From assembly GCF_000421345.1 (NCBI RefSeq), contig NZ_ATWV01000003.1:248001-312000 (forward strand): a stretch of DNA of 64,000 bases, in the 5' to 3' direction. Of the stretch, positions 34,867 through 42,776 are shown piece by piece. Below the pieces are notes generated by a model. It was given only the letters and a program-made list of their open reading frames with translations. It was not told the DNA's origin and did no database searches. Source of the DNA: Treponema bryantii NK4A124. Its GTDB lineage: Bacteria; Spirochaetota; Spirochaetia; Treponematales; Treponemataceae. Made by a program: the position numbers and the translations under genes. How positions within the stretch are numbered: the first letter of the stretch is position 1; every line of letters starts with the position of its first letter.

Positions 34867-36390
34867 TCAGCAGGAATACACTTTCATTGATTCCGTTTTT
34901 CCGCGGATTTGGGTTTCTGCAACAAAGGTCAATTCAGGAAAATTTGCCAGTTTTTCTGCTGAAGCTTCGGAAATCAAAAGATCTGTTGTATAAGTTTTAC
35001 AAAGAGATTCAAGACGGCTGGCAGTATTTACAGTATCGCCTATTACAGTATATTCCATACGGGTTTCTGCCCCGATTGTACCTGCAAAAACAGGGCCGGT
35101 ATGAATACCTATTCCAAATCTAATTTCCGGCAGACCATCTTTATTAAATTCTTTATTGATTTCTATAAGAGCTTTTCTCATATCAAGGGCTGCTTCAAAA
35201 GCATCTTCTGCACTGTTTTGAGAGGCAACCGGTGCTCCGAAAATTGCCATAATAGCATCGCCTATATACTTGTTTATAATTCCATGATGATTTGTAATAC
35301 AGTTTCCAAGAGCCGTAAAATATCTGTTGAGAAGTGACACAACATCTGCTGCAGCCATCTTTTCACTCATAGCAGTAAAGCTTCTGATATCACAGAAAAG
35401 AACAGAAACTTCACGGGTTTCGCCACCAAGAGCTTCTCCCAATGAAGCTTTTCCCGCACCAGACATAAGATAGTCCCTTACTTCCGGATCCACAACCTTA
35501 CCAAAGGTATCCCGCATAAACTCTTTTTCTGCAAGGGAATCAGCCATATCATTAAAGCTGTCGGCAAGTTCACCAAGCTCATCTGATGTAACTATACCTA
35601 CCCGGCTTTTATAGTCCCCCTTCTGAATCCTTTTTGAAGCTTCCGTAAGATTTTTAAGCGGATTCAATATCAGTTTTGAAAGACTGATAGTAATAACAAA
35701 GGCAATTATCATAAGAAGTACAGATACAATAATTACCCCGCTATGCAGCTCCAGTCCGTTATTAACCTGAACAGAAATATAACTGGAAAGGAGAATTACT
35801 ACAGGAAAAAGTGAAGATACAATATAACAGAAAAGCATAAGATGCTTAAAGGATGGTCTGAATGAAAAGCCGTTTCTGCTTATATGACCTTCCGGGAAGA
35901 CCTTTGGCAATAATATAGTTCGATTTAAAATCTCAATTGCAAGATAAGAAAGGGTCCAGGCTGTCATGCCGGAAAAAAGGGCAAAAGCCCAGCTGGAAAT
36001 AAGAATTGCTTTAATGTAAATTCCAAACTGGGCTCGGGCATAAAGAACAAAAGGAATTTCAATGAAATAGTAGAGATTCCAGCCAATTACAGAAGAAAGT
36101 GAAAAAACAGAAGGAATCTCTGCTACGTTTTTTACTATTTTTTCATCTGATTTGAAAATACGATAGGAATAAATAATACATACCAGGGTTGGTACAAGAA
36201 AAGCAAAAATCATTGCAATCGGTGCGAGATTATTATGAGCAAGAAAGTCTTCCCAGATCCGGTTATTCTCTTCATCCAGAACAGGAATTGAAATAAGCTC
36301 AGGAACCATAACGGCAATTACGTTTGATATTAAAACTATAAGGCCGTATATGCGGGTCATCTTTGCTATAAACTTTTTATTTAATTCCAT
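34867..36390 (-). CDS. Membrane class III adenylate/guanylate cyclase with HAMP
   Basis: This 507-residue protein makes a cyclic nucleotide. It has about six hydrophobic helices in the first 245 residues. A HAMP linker follows (near 245-295, NPLKNLTEASKRIQKGDY to ELADSFNDMADSL), then a class III cyclase domain (near 325-507). The metal-binding Asp residues are in LFCDIRSFT and KYIGDAIMAIFG; EYTVIGDTVNTASRLE carries the substrate/transition-state residues. All look intact. The ATG is 6 bases past a TATAAT box and has no ribosome site. Confidence 0.9.
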   Translation of the reverse strand: MELNKKFIAKMTRIYGLIVLISNVIAVMVPELISIPVLDEENNRIWEDFLAHNNLAPIAMIFAFLVPTLVCIIYSYRIFKSDEKIVKNVAEIPSVFSLSSVIGWNLYYFIEIPFVLYARAQFGIYIKAILISSWAFALFSGMTAWTLSYLAIEILNRTILLPKVFPEGHISRNGFSFRPSFKHLMLFCYIVSSLFPVVILLSSYISVQVNNGLELHSGVIIVSVLLMIIAFVITISLSKLILNPLKNLTEASKRIQKGDYKSRVGIVTSDELGELADSFNDMADSLAEKEFMRDTFGKVVDPEVRDYLMSGAGKASLGEALGGETREVSVLFCDIRSFTAMSEKMAAADVVSLLNRYFTALGNCITNHHGIINKYIGDAIMAIFGAPVASQNSAEDAFEAALDMRKALIEINKEFNKDGLPEIRFGIGIHTGPVFAGTIGAETRMEYTVIGDTVNTASRLESLCKTYTTDLLISEASAEKLANFPELTFVAETQIRGKTESMKVYSC

Positions 36391-36396
36391 GATTTT

Positions 36397-36424
36397 ATTA
36401 TATCATACTATTGACACAAATCAA
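36397..36424 (-). promoter_or_regulatory. Promoter of the cyclase gene, probably leaderless
   Basis: On the minus strand TTGATT (36424-36419), a 16-base spacer and TATAAT (36402-36397), 6 bases before the ATG at 36390. It overlaps the divergent tRNA-Leu promoter. Confidence 0.6.
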
Positions 36425-36439
36425 AGTTTTCTATATTCT
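36411..36439 (+). promoter_or_regulatory. Promoter of the tRNA-Leu/Gly/Gly cluster
   Basis: TTGACA (36411-36416), a 17-base spacer and TATTCT (36434-36439); TATATT at 36432 with a 15-base spacer is the alternative. Confidence 0.65.
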
Positions 36440-36478
36440 AATTTTCCGTAGTCGCAAGACTTGAATGAGAAATCACCC

Positions 36479-36558
36479 GCGGGAGTGGTGGAATTGGCAG
36501 ACACGCCAGACTTAGGATCTGGTGCTTCGGCGTGAGAGTTCAAGTCTCTCCCCCCGCA
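36479..36558 (+). tRNA. tRNA-Leu (UAG)
   Basis: An 80-base class II tRNA with a long variable arm (GCTTCGGCGTG region), anticodon stem CCAGA/TCTGG and loop CTTAGGA (anticodon TAG). Acceptor GCGGGAG faces CCCCCGC, leaving an A6-C67 mismatch. CCA is not encoded. Confidence 0.92.
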
Positions 36559-36582
36559 CTTTAAGACTACAAAAAGATTTTT

Positions 36583-36654
36583 GCGGAAATAGCTCAGTGG
36601 TAGAGCGCCACCTTGCCAAGGTGGATGTCGCGGGTCCGACTCCCGTTTTCCGCT
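36583..36654 (+). tRNA. tRNA-Gly (GCC), copy 1
   Basis: A 72-base cloverleaf with anticodon stem CCACC/GGTGG around TTGCCAA (anticodon GCC). The T-loop is TCCGACT, with C at position 55 where U is nearly universal. It is identical to copy 2. Confidence 0.94.
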
Positions 36655-36688
36655 CGATTAAAGGCGTTTGCCTGTAATACAGAATAAT

Positions 36689-36760
36689 GCGGAAATAGCT
36701 CAGTGGTAGAGCGCCACCTTGCCAAGGTGGATGTCGCGGGTCCGACTCCCGTTTTCCGCT
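36689..36760 (+). tRNA. tRNA-Gly (GCC), copy 2
   Basis: Identical in sequence to the copy at 36583-36654, including the T-loop TCCGACT; the 34-base spacer between them is unique. Confidence 0.94.
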
Positions 36761-36770
36761 TAAATCTTAT

Positions 36771-36804
36771 ATAGAGACGCAATTTCTTGTGTCTCTATTT
36801 TTTT
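36771..36804 (+). terminator. Terminator after tRNA-Gly
   Basis: Stem ATAGAGAC/GTCTCTAT, then a run of Ts; it ends the tRNA transcript before tig. Confidence 0.75.
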
Positions 36805-36846
36805 GTAAATCACATTAGCCGTGCGCGGCTTTCACAGGAGACAAAA

Positions 36847-38211
36847 GTGAAACTCAAGAAAGAATTTAAAACTCTTGAAAAATCGGCAGTTGAGCTTACT
36901 GTAACAATTGAAAAGGCAGAAGTAGAGAGCGCTTACAAATCAACACTTGCAAATTATGTAAAACACGCTCAGATTCCTGGTTTCCGTAAAGGTCATGTAC
37001 CTCAGAATGTTTTGGAACGCAAATACGGAGACTCTATCAAAGCCGACACAATCGGAACTCTTATTGACCAGTCATTCGACGAAATCTTCAAGGAAGAAGT
37101 TGATAACCGCCCTCTTCCTTATTCACAGCCAGTTATGGACAAGGCTCCAGAACTCGATATGACAAAGGATCTTACTTACACAGTTCACTACGACGTATTC
37201 CCTAAGGTATCCGTAAAAGACTTCTCTGGCGTAAATGTAAAAGAGCCTCAGGTAACTATTTCGGATAGCGACCTCGCTGATGAACTTAAGAGTATGCAGG
37301 AAAGAAATGCAATGGTTATCGAAAAGAAGGATGCAACTGTTGCAAAAGATGATATCGTAACAATCAACTATTCTGAACTTGATGATGATGGAAACGTTAT
37401 TGCAGGTACAGAACGCTCTGACTTCGTATTCACAGTTGGAAGCGGCGAAAACATCTATAAAATTGATGACGAAATCATCGGTATGAAAAAGGATGAATCT
37501 AAGGACATCACAAAGAAATACAAGAAGGATGATCCTGATGAAGAACTCGCCGGAAAAACAAAGAAAATCCGCGTAACAATTAAGGCTGTTAAGCTTCGCG
37601 ACCTCCCTGCCCTCGATGATGACTTTGCTCAGGACTGCAACGAGAAGTATAAGACTCTCGATGATATGAAAGCTGACATCAAAAAGAACATGGAGCTTGC
37701 TGCAAGCCGCCGCGTAAAGGAAATGAAAAATAACTCTCTCCTCGAGCAGCTTGTTGAAAAGAACAAGTTCGATATTCCAGCATCTATGCTTCAGGCAGAG
37801 CTCGATGGCCGCTGGAGAATGATGGCTCAGCAGTTCCAGACAACTCCAGAACAGCTGGACAAGATGATTACTGCTTCTGGTCAGACAAAGGAAGCTATGC
37901 TCCAGCAGTGGACTGGCGACAGCGAAAAAATGCTTAAGAGCCGCATCATCGTAGACTGCCTCATCCGTGACCGCAACATCAGCGTAACTCCAGAAGAAAT
38001 CGAAGCACAGTATGCTAAGATTGCTGAAGAAGGCGGAATGACTGTAGAAGAAGTTAAGAAGCACTACGAAGATCCTCGCGCTAAGGAATATCTTATTGAC
38101 GACGCTAAAGAAAACAAGCTTTACGACGAAATCTATAAGGAAGTAAAGGTTTCTAAGGGCGATAAGATGTCTTTCAAAGACCTCTTTGCTAACTCAGGAA
38201 TGGCTTATTAA
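36847..38211 (+). CDS. tig: Trigger factor
   Basis: Trigger factor is the ribosome-bound chaperone for nascent chains. The 454-residue protein has the ribosome-binding domain with the GFRKG signature (IPGFRKGHVPQNVLERKYG, near 43-61). A FKBP-type isomerase domain follows (near 150-240, DIVTINYSELDDDGN). The long helical C-terminal domain has the usual arms. The start is GTG at 36847 with CAGGAG 6 bases upstream; a longer frame from 36787 reaches back into the tRNA terminator and is unlikely. clpP and clpX follow, a common gene order. Confidence 0.94.
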   Translation: MKLKKEFKTLEKSAVELTVTIEKAEVESAYKSTLANYVKHAQIPGFRKGHVPQNVLERKYGDSIKADTIGTLIDQSFDEIFKEEVDNRPLPYSQPVMDKAPELDMTKDLTYTVHYDVFPKVSVKDFSGVNVKEPQVTISDSDLADELKSMQERNAMVIEKKDATVAKDDIVTINYSELDDDGNVIAGTERSDFVFTVGSGENIYKIDDEIIGMKKDESKDITKKYKKDDPDEELAGKTKKIRVTIKAVKLRDLPALDDDFAQDCNEKYKTLDDMKADIKKNMELAASRRVKEMKNNSLLEQLVEKNKFDIPASMLQAELDGRWRMMAQQFQTTPEQLDKMITASGQTKEAMLQQWTGDSEKMLKSRIIVDCLIRDRNISVTPEEIEAQYAKIAEEGGMTVEEVKKHYEDPRAKEYLIDDAKENKLYDEIYKEVKVSKGDKMSFKDLFANSGMAY

Positions 38212-38222
38212 TAGTATAAACA

Positions 38223-38325
38223 GGTGGTTTCGATACGATGCTTCGCATCACTCAACCACCAGTTATAGAAAAATACGGTGGTTGAGTGCCGCGCAAGCGG
38301 TTTATCGAAACCACCGTATTTTTTT
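38223..38325 (+). repeat. Large palindromic repeat, family R2, acting as tig terminator
   Basis: Arms GGTGGTTTCGATA and TATCGAAACCACC (38223-38315) with an inner pair CTCAACCACC/GGTGGTTGAG, then GTATTTTTTT. It shares arm sequences with 23085-23157, and its T-run makes it terminator-like after tig. Confidence 0.75.
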
Positions 38326-38344
38326 AACTTATTCTACTACCCAA

Positions 38345-38372
38345 TTGCTCGAAAATTCAGTATATTTATAAT
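38345..38372 (+). promoter_or_regulatory. Promoter of clpP
   Basis: TTGCTC (38345-38350), a 16-base spacer and TATAAT (38367-38372), 31 bases before the clpP ATG. The AAGGGG ribosome site is present. Confidence 0.65.
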
Positions 38373-38403
38373 GATACACTTGTTGTAAAATAAAGGGGAT
38401 TTT

Positions 38404-39003
38404 ATGAACGAACAGATGAACACACTGGTTCCTTACGTTGTTGAAAAAACAGGAAACGGAGAACGCACTTACGATATTTTCTCAAGACTCTTAAAAGACA
38501 GAATCGTATTTATTGACGGAGAAATCAACGATGCAATGGCAGACCTCGTTGTAGCTCAGATTCTCTTCCTCGAATCAGAAAATCCTGAAAAAGATATAAG
38601 CATTTACATCAACTCTCCAGGAGGAGCAGTTACAGCAGGCCTTGCAATTTACGATACAATGAAATATGTAAAATGCGATATTCAGACAATCTGTATGGGT
38701 CAGGCTGCAAGCATGGCCGCAATTCTTCTTGCAGGCGGAACAAAGGGTAAGCGTTATGCCCTTCCTTCAAGCCGTGTTATGATTCACCAGCCACGTGGTG
38801 GAGTTGAAGGTCAGGAAAGTGATATCAGCATTCTGGCTAAAGAAATCATCAGATTAAAGAAGCTTTCTATAGAGTATCTTGCTAAAGATACTGGCAAGAG
38901 CACAGACAAAATTGCAGAAGATATTGAGCGAGACTTTTTTATGTCAGCACAGGAAGCAGCTGATTACGGCGTAATCGACCAGGTTATGCCTGCACGTAAA
39001 TAA
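38404..39003 (+). CDS. clpP: ATP-dependent Clp protease proteolytic subunit
   Basis: ClpP is the barrel-shaped serine protease that works with ClpX. The 199-residue length is normal. The catalytic Ser is in [17 protein letters not shown] (near 98-114), the His in [14 protein letters not shown] (near 118-131), and the Asp is expected in the C-terminal third. [16 protein letters not shown] (near 72-87) is typical. It has a free-standing promoter and is followed after a repeat-bearing gap by clpX. Confidence 0.97.
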   Translation: MNEQMNTLVPYVVEKTGNGERTYDIFSRLLKDRIVFIDGEINDAMADLVVAQILFLESENPEKDISIYINSPGGAVTAGLAIYDTMKYVKCDIQTICMGQAASMAAILLAGGTKGKRYALPSSRVMIHQPRGGVEGQESDISILAKEIIRLKKLSIEYLAKDTGKSTDKIAEDIERDFFMSAQEAADYGVIDQVMPARK

Positions 39004-39012
39004 AATACCTCA

Positions 39013-39075
39013 CGTCATGCTGAACTTGTTTCAGCATCTCGTCAAAATAGATTCCGAAACAAGTTCGGAATGACG
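39013..39075. repeat. Palindromic repeat pair, family R1, between clpP and clpX
   Basis: Two hairpins in tandem (GCTGAACTTGTTTCAGC and TTCCGAAACAAGTTCGGAA) bounded by CGTCAT/ATGACG. The first half is identical to 10699-10724. The element ends 18 bases before the clpX ATG and contains an ATG at 39070 in the clpX frame. Confidence 0.75.
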
Positions 39076-39093
39076 TTAGGTTTGGAGAATAAT

Positions 39094-40368
39094 ATGAAAC
39101 GATTTGGAAGCAATAATGACGTATTCTGCTTTTTCTGCGGAAGCACAGCCGGTAAAGACCGCAAGCTTATTACAGGCCCAAGCGGAAATACTTTTATCTG
39201 CGATAAGTGTGTAGCAATCTGTCAGGGAATTTTAGATCAGCAGGAAGCAGATGTAACTCCTATTGAACTTAAAGATGTACCTACTCCACGTGAGTTTAAG
39301 GAATATCTTGATTCTTACGTTGTAGGTCAGGAAGAAGCAAAAAAGACACTTTCTGTTGCAGTTTACAACCACTATAAAAGAATGTCAGTTTCTGCAGCAG
39401 CTCAGGCCGCAGAGGACGCTGTAAAAATCGAAAAATCTAACGTTCTTTTGATTGGACCAACAGGTAGCGGAAAAACACTTCTTGCCCGCACTCTTGCACA
39501 GCGCCTTAAGGTTCCATTCGCAATCGCAGATGCAACAACTTTGACTGAAGCCGGCTACGTTGGAGAAGATGTTGAAAACGTTCTTTTGAAACTCATTAAC
39601 GCCGCAGACGGAAACATTGAAGCCGCAGAACGTGGAATTATTTTTATTGATGAAATTGATAAGATTGCGCGCAAAAGCGAGAACACTTCGATTACACGCG
39701 ATGTAAGCGGTGAAGGCGTTCAGCAGGCACTTTTGAAGATTATTGAAGGTACAGTTGCAAGCGTTCCTCCTCAGGGCGGACGAAAACATCCAAACCAGGA
39801 AATGCTTCAGATTGATACAACAAACATCCTCTTTATTCTTGGAGGAGCCTTTGTTGGTCTTGATAAGATTATTGAACAGCGTGTTTCCTCTCACGCAATG
39901 GGCTTTGGCTCAGAAGTTGGCCAGATGTCTGATGAAGACAAGATGAAGCTTTTGAATCAGGTTACTCCGGATGACCTTGTAAAGTTCGGTTTGATTCCAG
40001 AGCTTATTGGTCGTATGCCTATTACCTGTGCCCTCAAAGAACTCACTCGCGACGATCTTGTAAACGTACTCACAGAACCTAAGAACGCAATTACAAAGCA
40101 GTTCCAGGCTTCCTTCAACATTGATGATGTTAAGCTTGTATTTGAAAAAGAAGCCATAGAAGAAATTGCAGACGAAGCAATCCGACAGAAAACCGGTGCG
40201 CGTGGTCTCCGCACAATCGTAGAAAAAATGCTTATGGACGTAATGTTCAAGATTCCTGATATTAAGGGAAAGAAAACCTTTACCGTTACAAAGAAGATTG
40301 TTCAGGGTAAAGAAAAGAACATTGAAAGTCTTATAAAGACAGACACAGCTTCTATCGAAAGCGCATAG
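39094..40368 (+). CDS. clpX: ATP-dependent Clp protease ATP-binding subunit ClpX
   Basis: ClpX unfolds substrates and feeds them to ClpP. The 424-residue chain has the N-terminal zinc-binding domain (CFFCG and CDKCVAIC, near 10-43), Walker A GPTGSGKT (near 119-126), Walker [10 protein letters not shown] and sensor motifs with RGLRTIVE. The start at 39094 has GGAG 7 bases upstream; an in-frame ATG at 39070 lies inside the R1 repeat and would add eight unrelated residues, so I reject it. Confidence 0.97.
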   Translation: MKRFGSNNDVFCFFCGSTAGKDRKLITGPSGNTFICDKCVAICQGILDQQEADVTPIELKDVPTPREFKEYLDSYVVGQEEAKKTLSVAVYNHYKRMSVSAAAQAAEDAVKIEKSNVLLIGPTGSGKTLLARTLAQRLKVPFAIADATTLTEAGYVGEDVENVLLKLINAADGNIEAAERGIIFIDEIDKIARKSENTSITRDVSGEGVQQALLKIIEGTVASVPPQGGRKHPNQEMLQIDTTNILFILGGAFVGLDKIIEQRVSSHAMGFGSEVGQMSDEDKMKLLNQVTPDDLVKFGLIPELIGRMPITCALKELTRDDLVNVLTEPKNAITKQFQASFNIDDVKLVFEKEAIEEIADEAIRQKTGARGLRTIVEKMLMDVMFKIPDIKGKKTFTVTKKIVQGKEKNIESLIKTDTASIESA

Positions 40369-40396
40369 GCTCATAAGCTACGCGAGGCTCTCCTCC

Positions 40397-41536
40397 ATGG
40401 CAGATGTTTTTTCTAACCTTTCAGAAAACTTAAAGCAAAGTCTCACAAATCTCGGAATTACTTCACCTACACCTGTACAGGCAGAGGTAATTCCCCGCAT
40501 TATGCAGGGCGAAAACCTGCTTTTTGAATCTGAAACAGGAACCGGAAAAACCTTTGCTTACCTGCTGCCCCTTATCAACAGGCTGGAAACTCTGGATGAC
40601 CACCAGCGGGTGCGAATTATTGTAGTTGCCCCGACCTTTGAACTGGCATCACAAATCAACTCGGCCTGTAAATCAGTTACTACTCACAAATCTGCCCTTA
40701 TGATTGGAGGGGCTCCTCTTAAACGCCAGATTGAAACTCTAAAAGAAAAACCTGAAATCATAATTGGAACTGCTGCCCGCCTTGTTGAGCTCATTCATCT
40801 TAAAAAGCTTAAGATTGAAGGCCTTATGGCTGCAGTTTTTGATGAAACAGACCGCCTTGTAAAAAAGGAATCTGTAGAAGATACATCTAACTTCCGTAAC
40901 CTTCTCCCGGCCGGCACTCAAATCATTGCCTGTACCGCAACTCTAAGCAAACAGACAAAAATCTTTTTTGCCGATGCAAAAAACGTAGTTATGCCTCCGG
41001 AGGATGTACTTCGAAAGCGCATTACCCACTGGGCAATCTACGCAGAAAACCGGGATAAAATTGACACGCTGAGAAAATTCCTGGCTGCTGAAAATCCTAC
41101 AAAGGCCCTCATTTTTACTTCCCGCGCAGATCAGGTTGAAAACATTTACAATAAGCTGACTTACAAGAAAGTTGCCTGCGCTGCCCTTCACGCTAAAACC
41201 GACAAGCAGAAGCGTAAGGCTGCCATAGACCGCTTCCGCAGCGGAAAAGAAAAAATCCTCATTACAAGCGACCTGGCTGCCAGGGGCTTGGATATTCCAG
41301 AAATCTCACATATAATTCAAATGGATTTTCCACAGGATGAAGATTTCTTTATCCACCGAAGCGGACGTACTGCCCGTGCCGGAAAATCTGGAATAAATGT
41401 CGTTATCGGAGACGAATGGGAAATGCGGCACTTTGCCCAGCTTGAAAAAAAACTCGGCATTACCGTTTATCCAAAGGAAATTCGCAGCGGTAAGGTTGTA
41501 AACCCTGCTGTATACGATGATGATAATCAGGATTAA
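40397..41536 (+). CDS. DEAD-box-type RNA helicase with DETD motif
   Basis: This 379-residue protein unwinds or remodels RNA with ATP. The Q-motif region precedes Walker A ESETGTGKT (near 39-47). Motif Ia reads PTFELASQ, motif II reads DETD (VFDETDRLV) rather than DEAD, motif III reads TAT rather than SAT, motif V is in SDLAARGLD and motif VI in HRSGRTARAG. There is no long RNA-binding tail. The altered II and III motifs mark a divergent subfamily but are not clearly inactivating. The next gene starts 3 bases after its stop. Confidence 0.9.
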   Translation: MADVFSNLSENLKQSLTNLGITSPTPVQAEVIPRIMQGENLLFESETGTGKTFAYLLPLINRLETLDDHQRVRIIVVAPTFELASQINSACKSVTTHKSALMIGGAPLKRQIETLKEKPEIIIGTAARLVELIHLKKLKIEGLMAAVFDETDRLVKKESVEDTSNFRNLLPAGTQIIACTATLSKQTKIFFADAKNVVMPPEDVLRKRITHWAIYAENRDKIDTLRKFLAAENPTKALIFTSRADQVENIYNKLTYKKVACAALHAKTDKQKRKAAIDRFRSGKEKILITSDLAARGLDIPEISHIIQMDFPQDEDFFIHRSGRTARAGKSGINVVIGDEWEMRHFAQLEKKLGITVYPKEIRSGKVVNPAVYDDDNQD

Positions 41537-41539
41537 AAA

Positions 41540-42691
41540 ATGTCAGAAAATAAAAAAATCAAAATTGCAATAGATACCCTTGGCGGAGACCATGGAAAAT
41601 CAGGCTTCGGCTCTTATATATTATATTTTATTTCAAATCTTCCAAGAGATTTTCTCTCTCAGCACAATATAGAACTTGAGCTTTTTGGTACTGAAGAAGA
41701 CCGCTACACCTATACTTCCGGAACGGATATTCCTTATTCTGCAATTAAGTTGCTGGAAACTCCAAAGGCCCTTCGTCGCTGGTATAAATATCATGCCAAC
41801 CGCTTTATCAAAAAGCACGGCTACGATGCTGTTATTTACCCTAGTGCAAACAAAATGCTGCCTCGAAAATTCAAGGGACACACTGGAGTCGCAGTAATCA
41901 ACAGCATCATGTCTTCGGACATTTCCGAAATGGACAGAAAGTCCCGACATCAGCTGAAAAAAGGAATTCTTCACGCTCATAAACTGATTGCTGCTTCTAA
42001 TTTTATAAAGGATGATTTAGTAAAGCTTGGTGTTGCTGCTGAGAAAATCAATGTAATCCATAACGGAATTGACCATAAGCTTTTCTTCCCTATGGCAGAT
42101 ATTTTTGAAGATGAAATTGTAGATATAAAACCTTTTGCAATTAAGCGTCCTTATTTTGTTTATGGATCTACTCTTTCAAGCCCTGAAAAAAAACACATAG
42201 AACTCATCAAAGCCTTTGAACTTTTTAAAAAAAATACTGGTGCCCCACACCGCCTGGTTCTGGCAGGAAACGACGGACCTTATGCAGAAGAGATTCACAA
42301 GGCAGCCTTTGATTCTCAGTTTGCAAGTGACATTTTTCTTACAGGCTTTTTCCCTCATGAAAACTTTGCCCGCCTTTACGGTGGTGCAGAAGCCTGCCTT
42401 TTTCCTTCTGTAAACGAAGGAGTCGGACTTCCAATCCTCGAAGCAATGGCCTGTGGAATCCCGGTAATTTGCAGCGACAAGGGGGCGTTAAAAGAAATTG
42501 GTGGCACCGCTCCCCTCTACTACAATCCGGATAAAACAGATGCCATAGACCAGCTGGCCCTGAATATGCAGAAAGTCACAGAAGACAAAGAACTCCGCGA
42601 TAACATGATTACAGACGGCATTGTCTGGGCCAAAGATTTTAACTGGGAAGAAACGGTTAATCAGACTCTGGCAAGTATTTTTAACTTTTAA
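41540..42691 (+). CDS. Glycosyltransferase, GT4-like
   Basis: This 383-residue protein transfers a sugar from a nucleotide donor. The C-terminal donor-binding half has GS-x-x-S-PEKKHIELIKAF (near 213-229) and the E-x7-E motif in NEGVGLPILEAMACGIPVICS (near 291-311), typical of GT-B fold GT4 enzymes. The N-terminal acceptor half starts IAIDTLGGDHGKSGFG. No membrane helix is visible. It lies 3 bases after the helicase, so they are cotranscribed. The acceptor is unknown; cell-envelope glycan is a reasonable guess. Confidence 0.88.
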   Translation: MSENKKIKIAIDTLGGDHGKSGFGSYILYFISNLPRDFLSQHNIELELFGTEEDRYTYTSGTDIPYSAIKLLETPKALRRWYKYHANRFIKKHGYDAVIYPSANKMLPRKFKGHTGVAVINSIMSSDISEMDRKSRHQLKKGILHAHKLIAASNFIKDDLVKLGVAAEKINVIHNGIDHKLFFPMADIFEDEIVDIKPFAIKRPYFVYGSTLSSPEKKHIELIKAFELFKKNTGAPHRLVLAGNDGPYAEEIHKAAFDSQFASDIFLTGFFPHENFARLYGGAEACLFPSVNEGVGLPILEAMACGIPVICSDKGALKEIGGTAPLYYNPDKTDAIDQLALNMQKVTEDKELRDNMITDGIVWAKDFNWEETVNQTLASIFNF

Positions 42692-42776
42692 TACAATTAA
42701 AAAACTACTATATAAATTCTCTTTAAATGATATGCAAAATTCGGTATAATTAAAAGACTATACATTGAGGTGAATT

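Noticed and set aside
37123-38064. A 313-codon frame on the minus strand
   Set aside because: It is antisense to tig; its length reflects codon bias of the real gene. The translation is Phe/Cys/Leu-rich and unlike a protein.
39385-40374. Several minus-strand frames of 97-169 codons
   Set aside because: All are antisense to clpX and lack family match.
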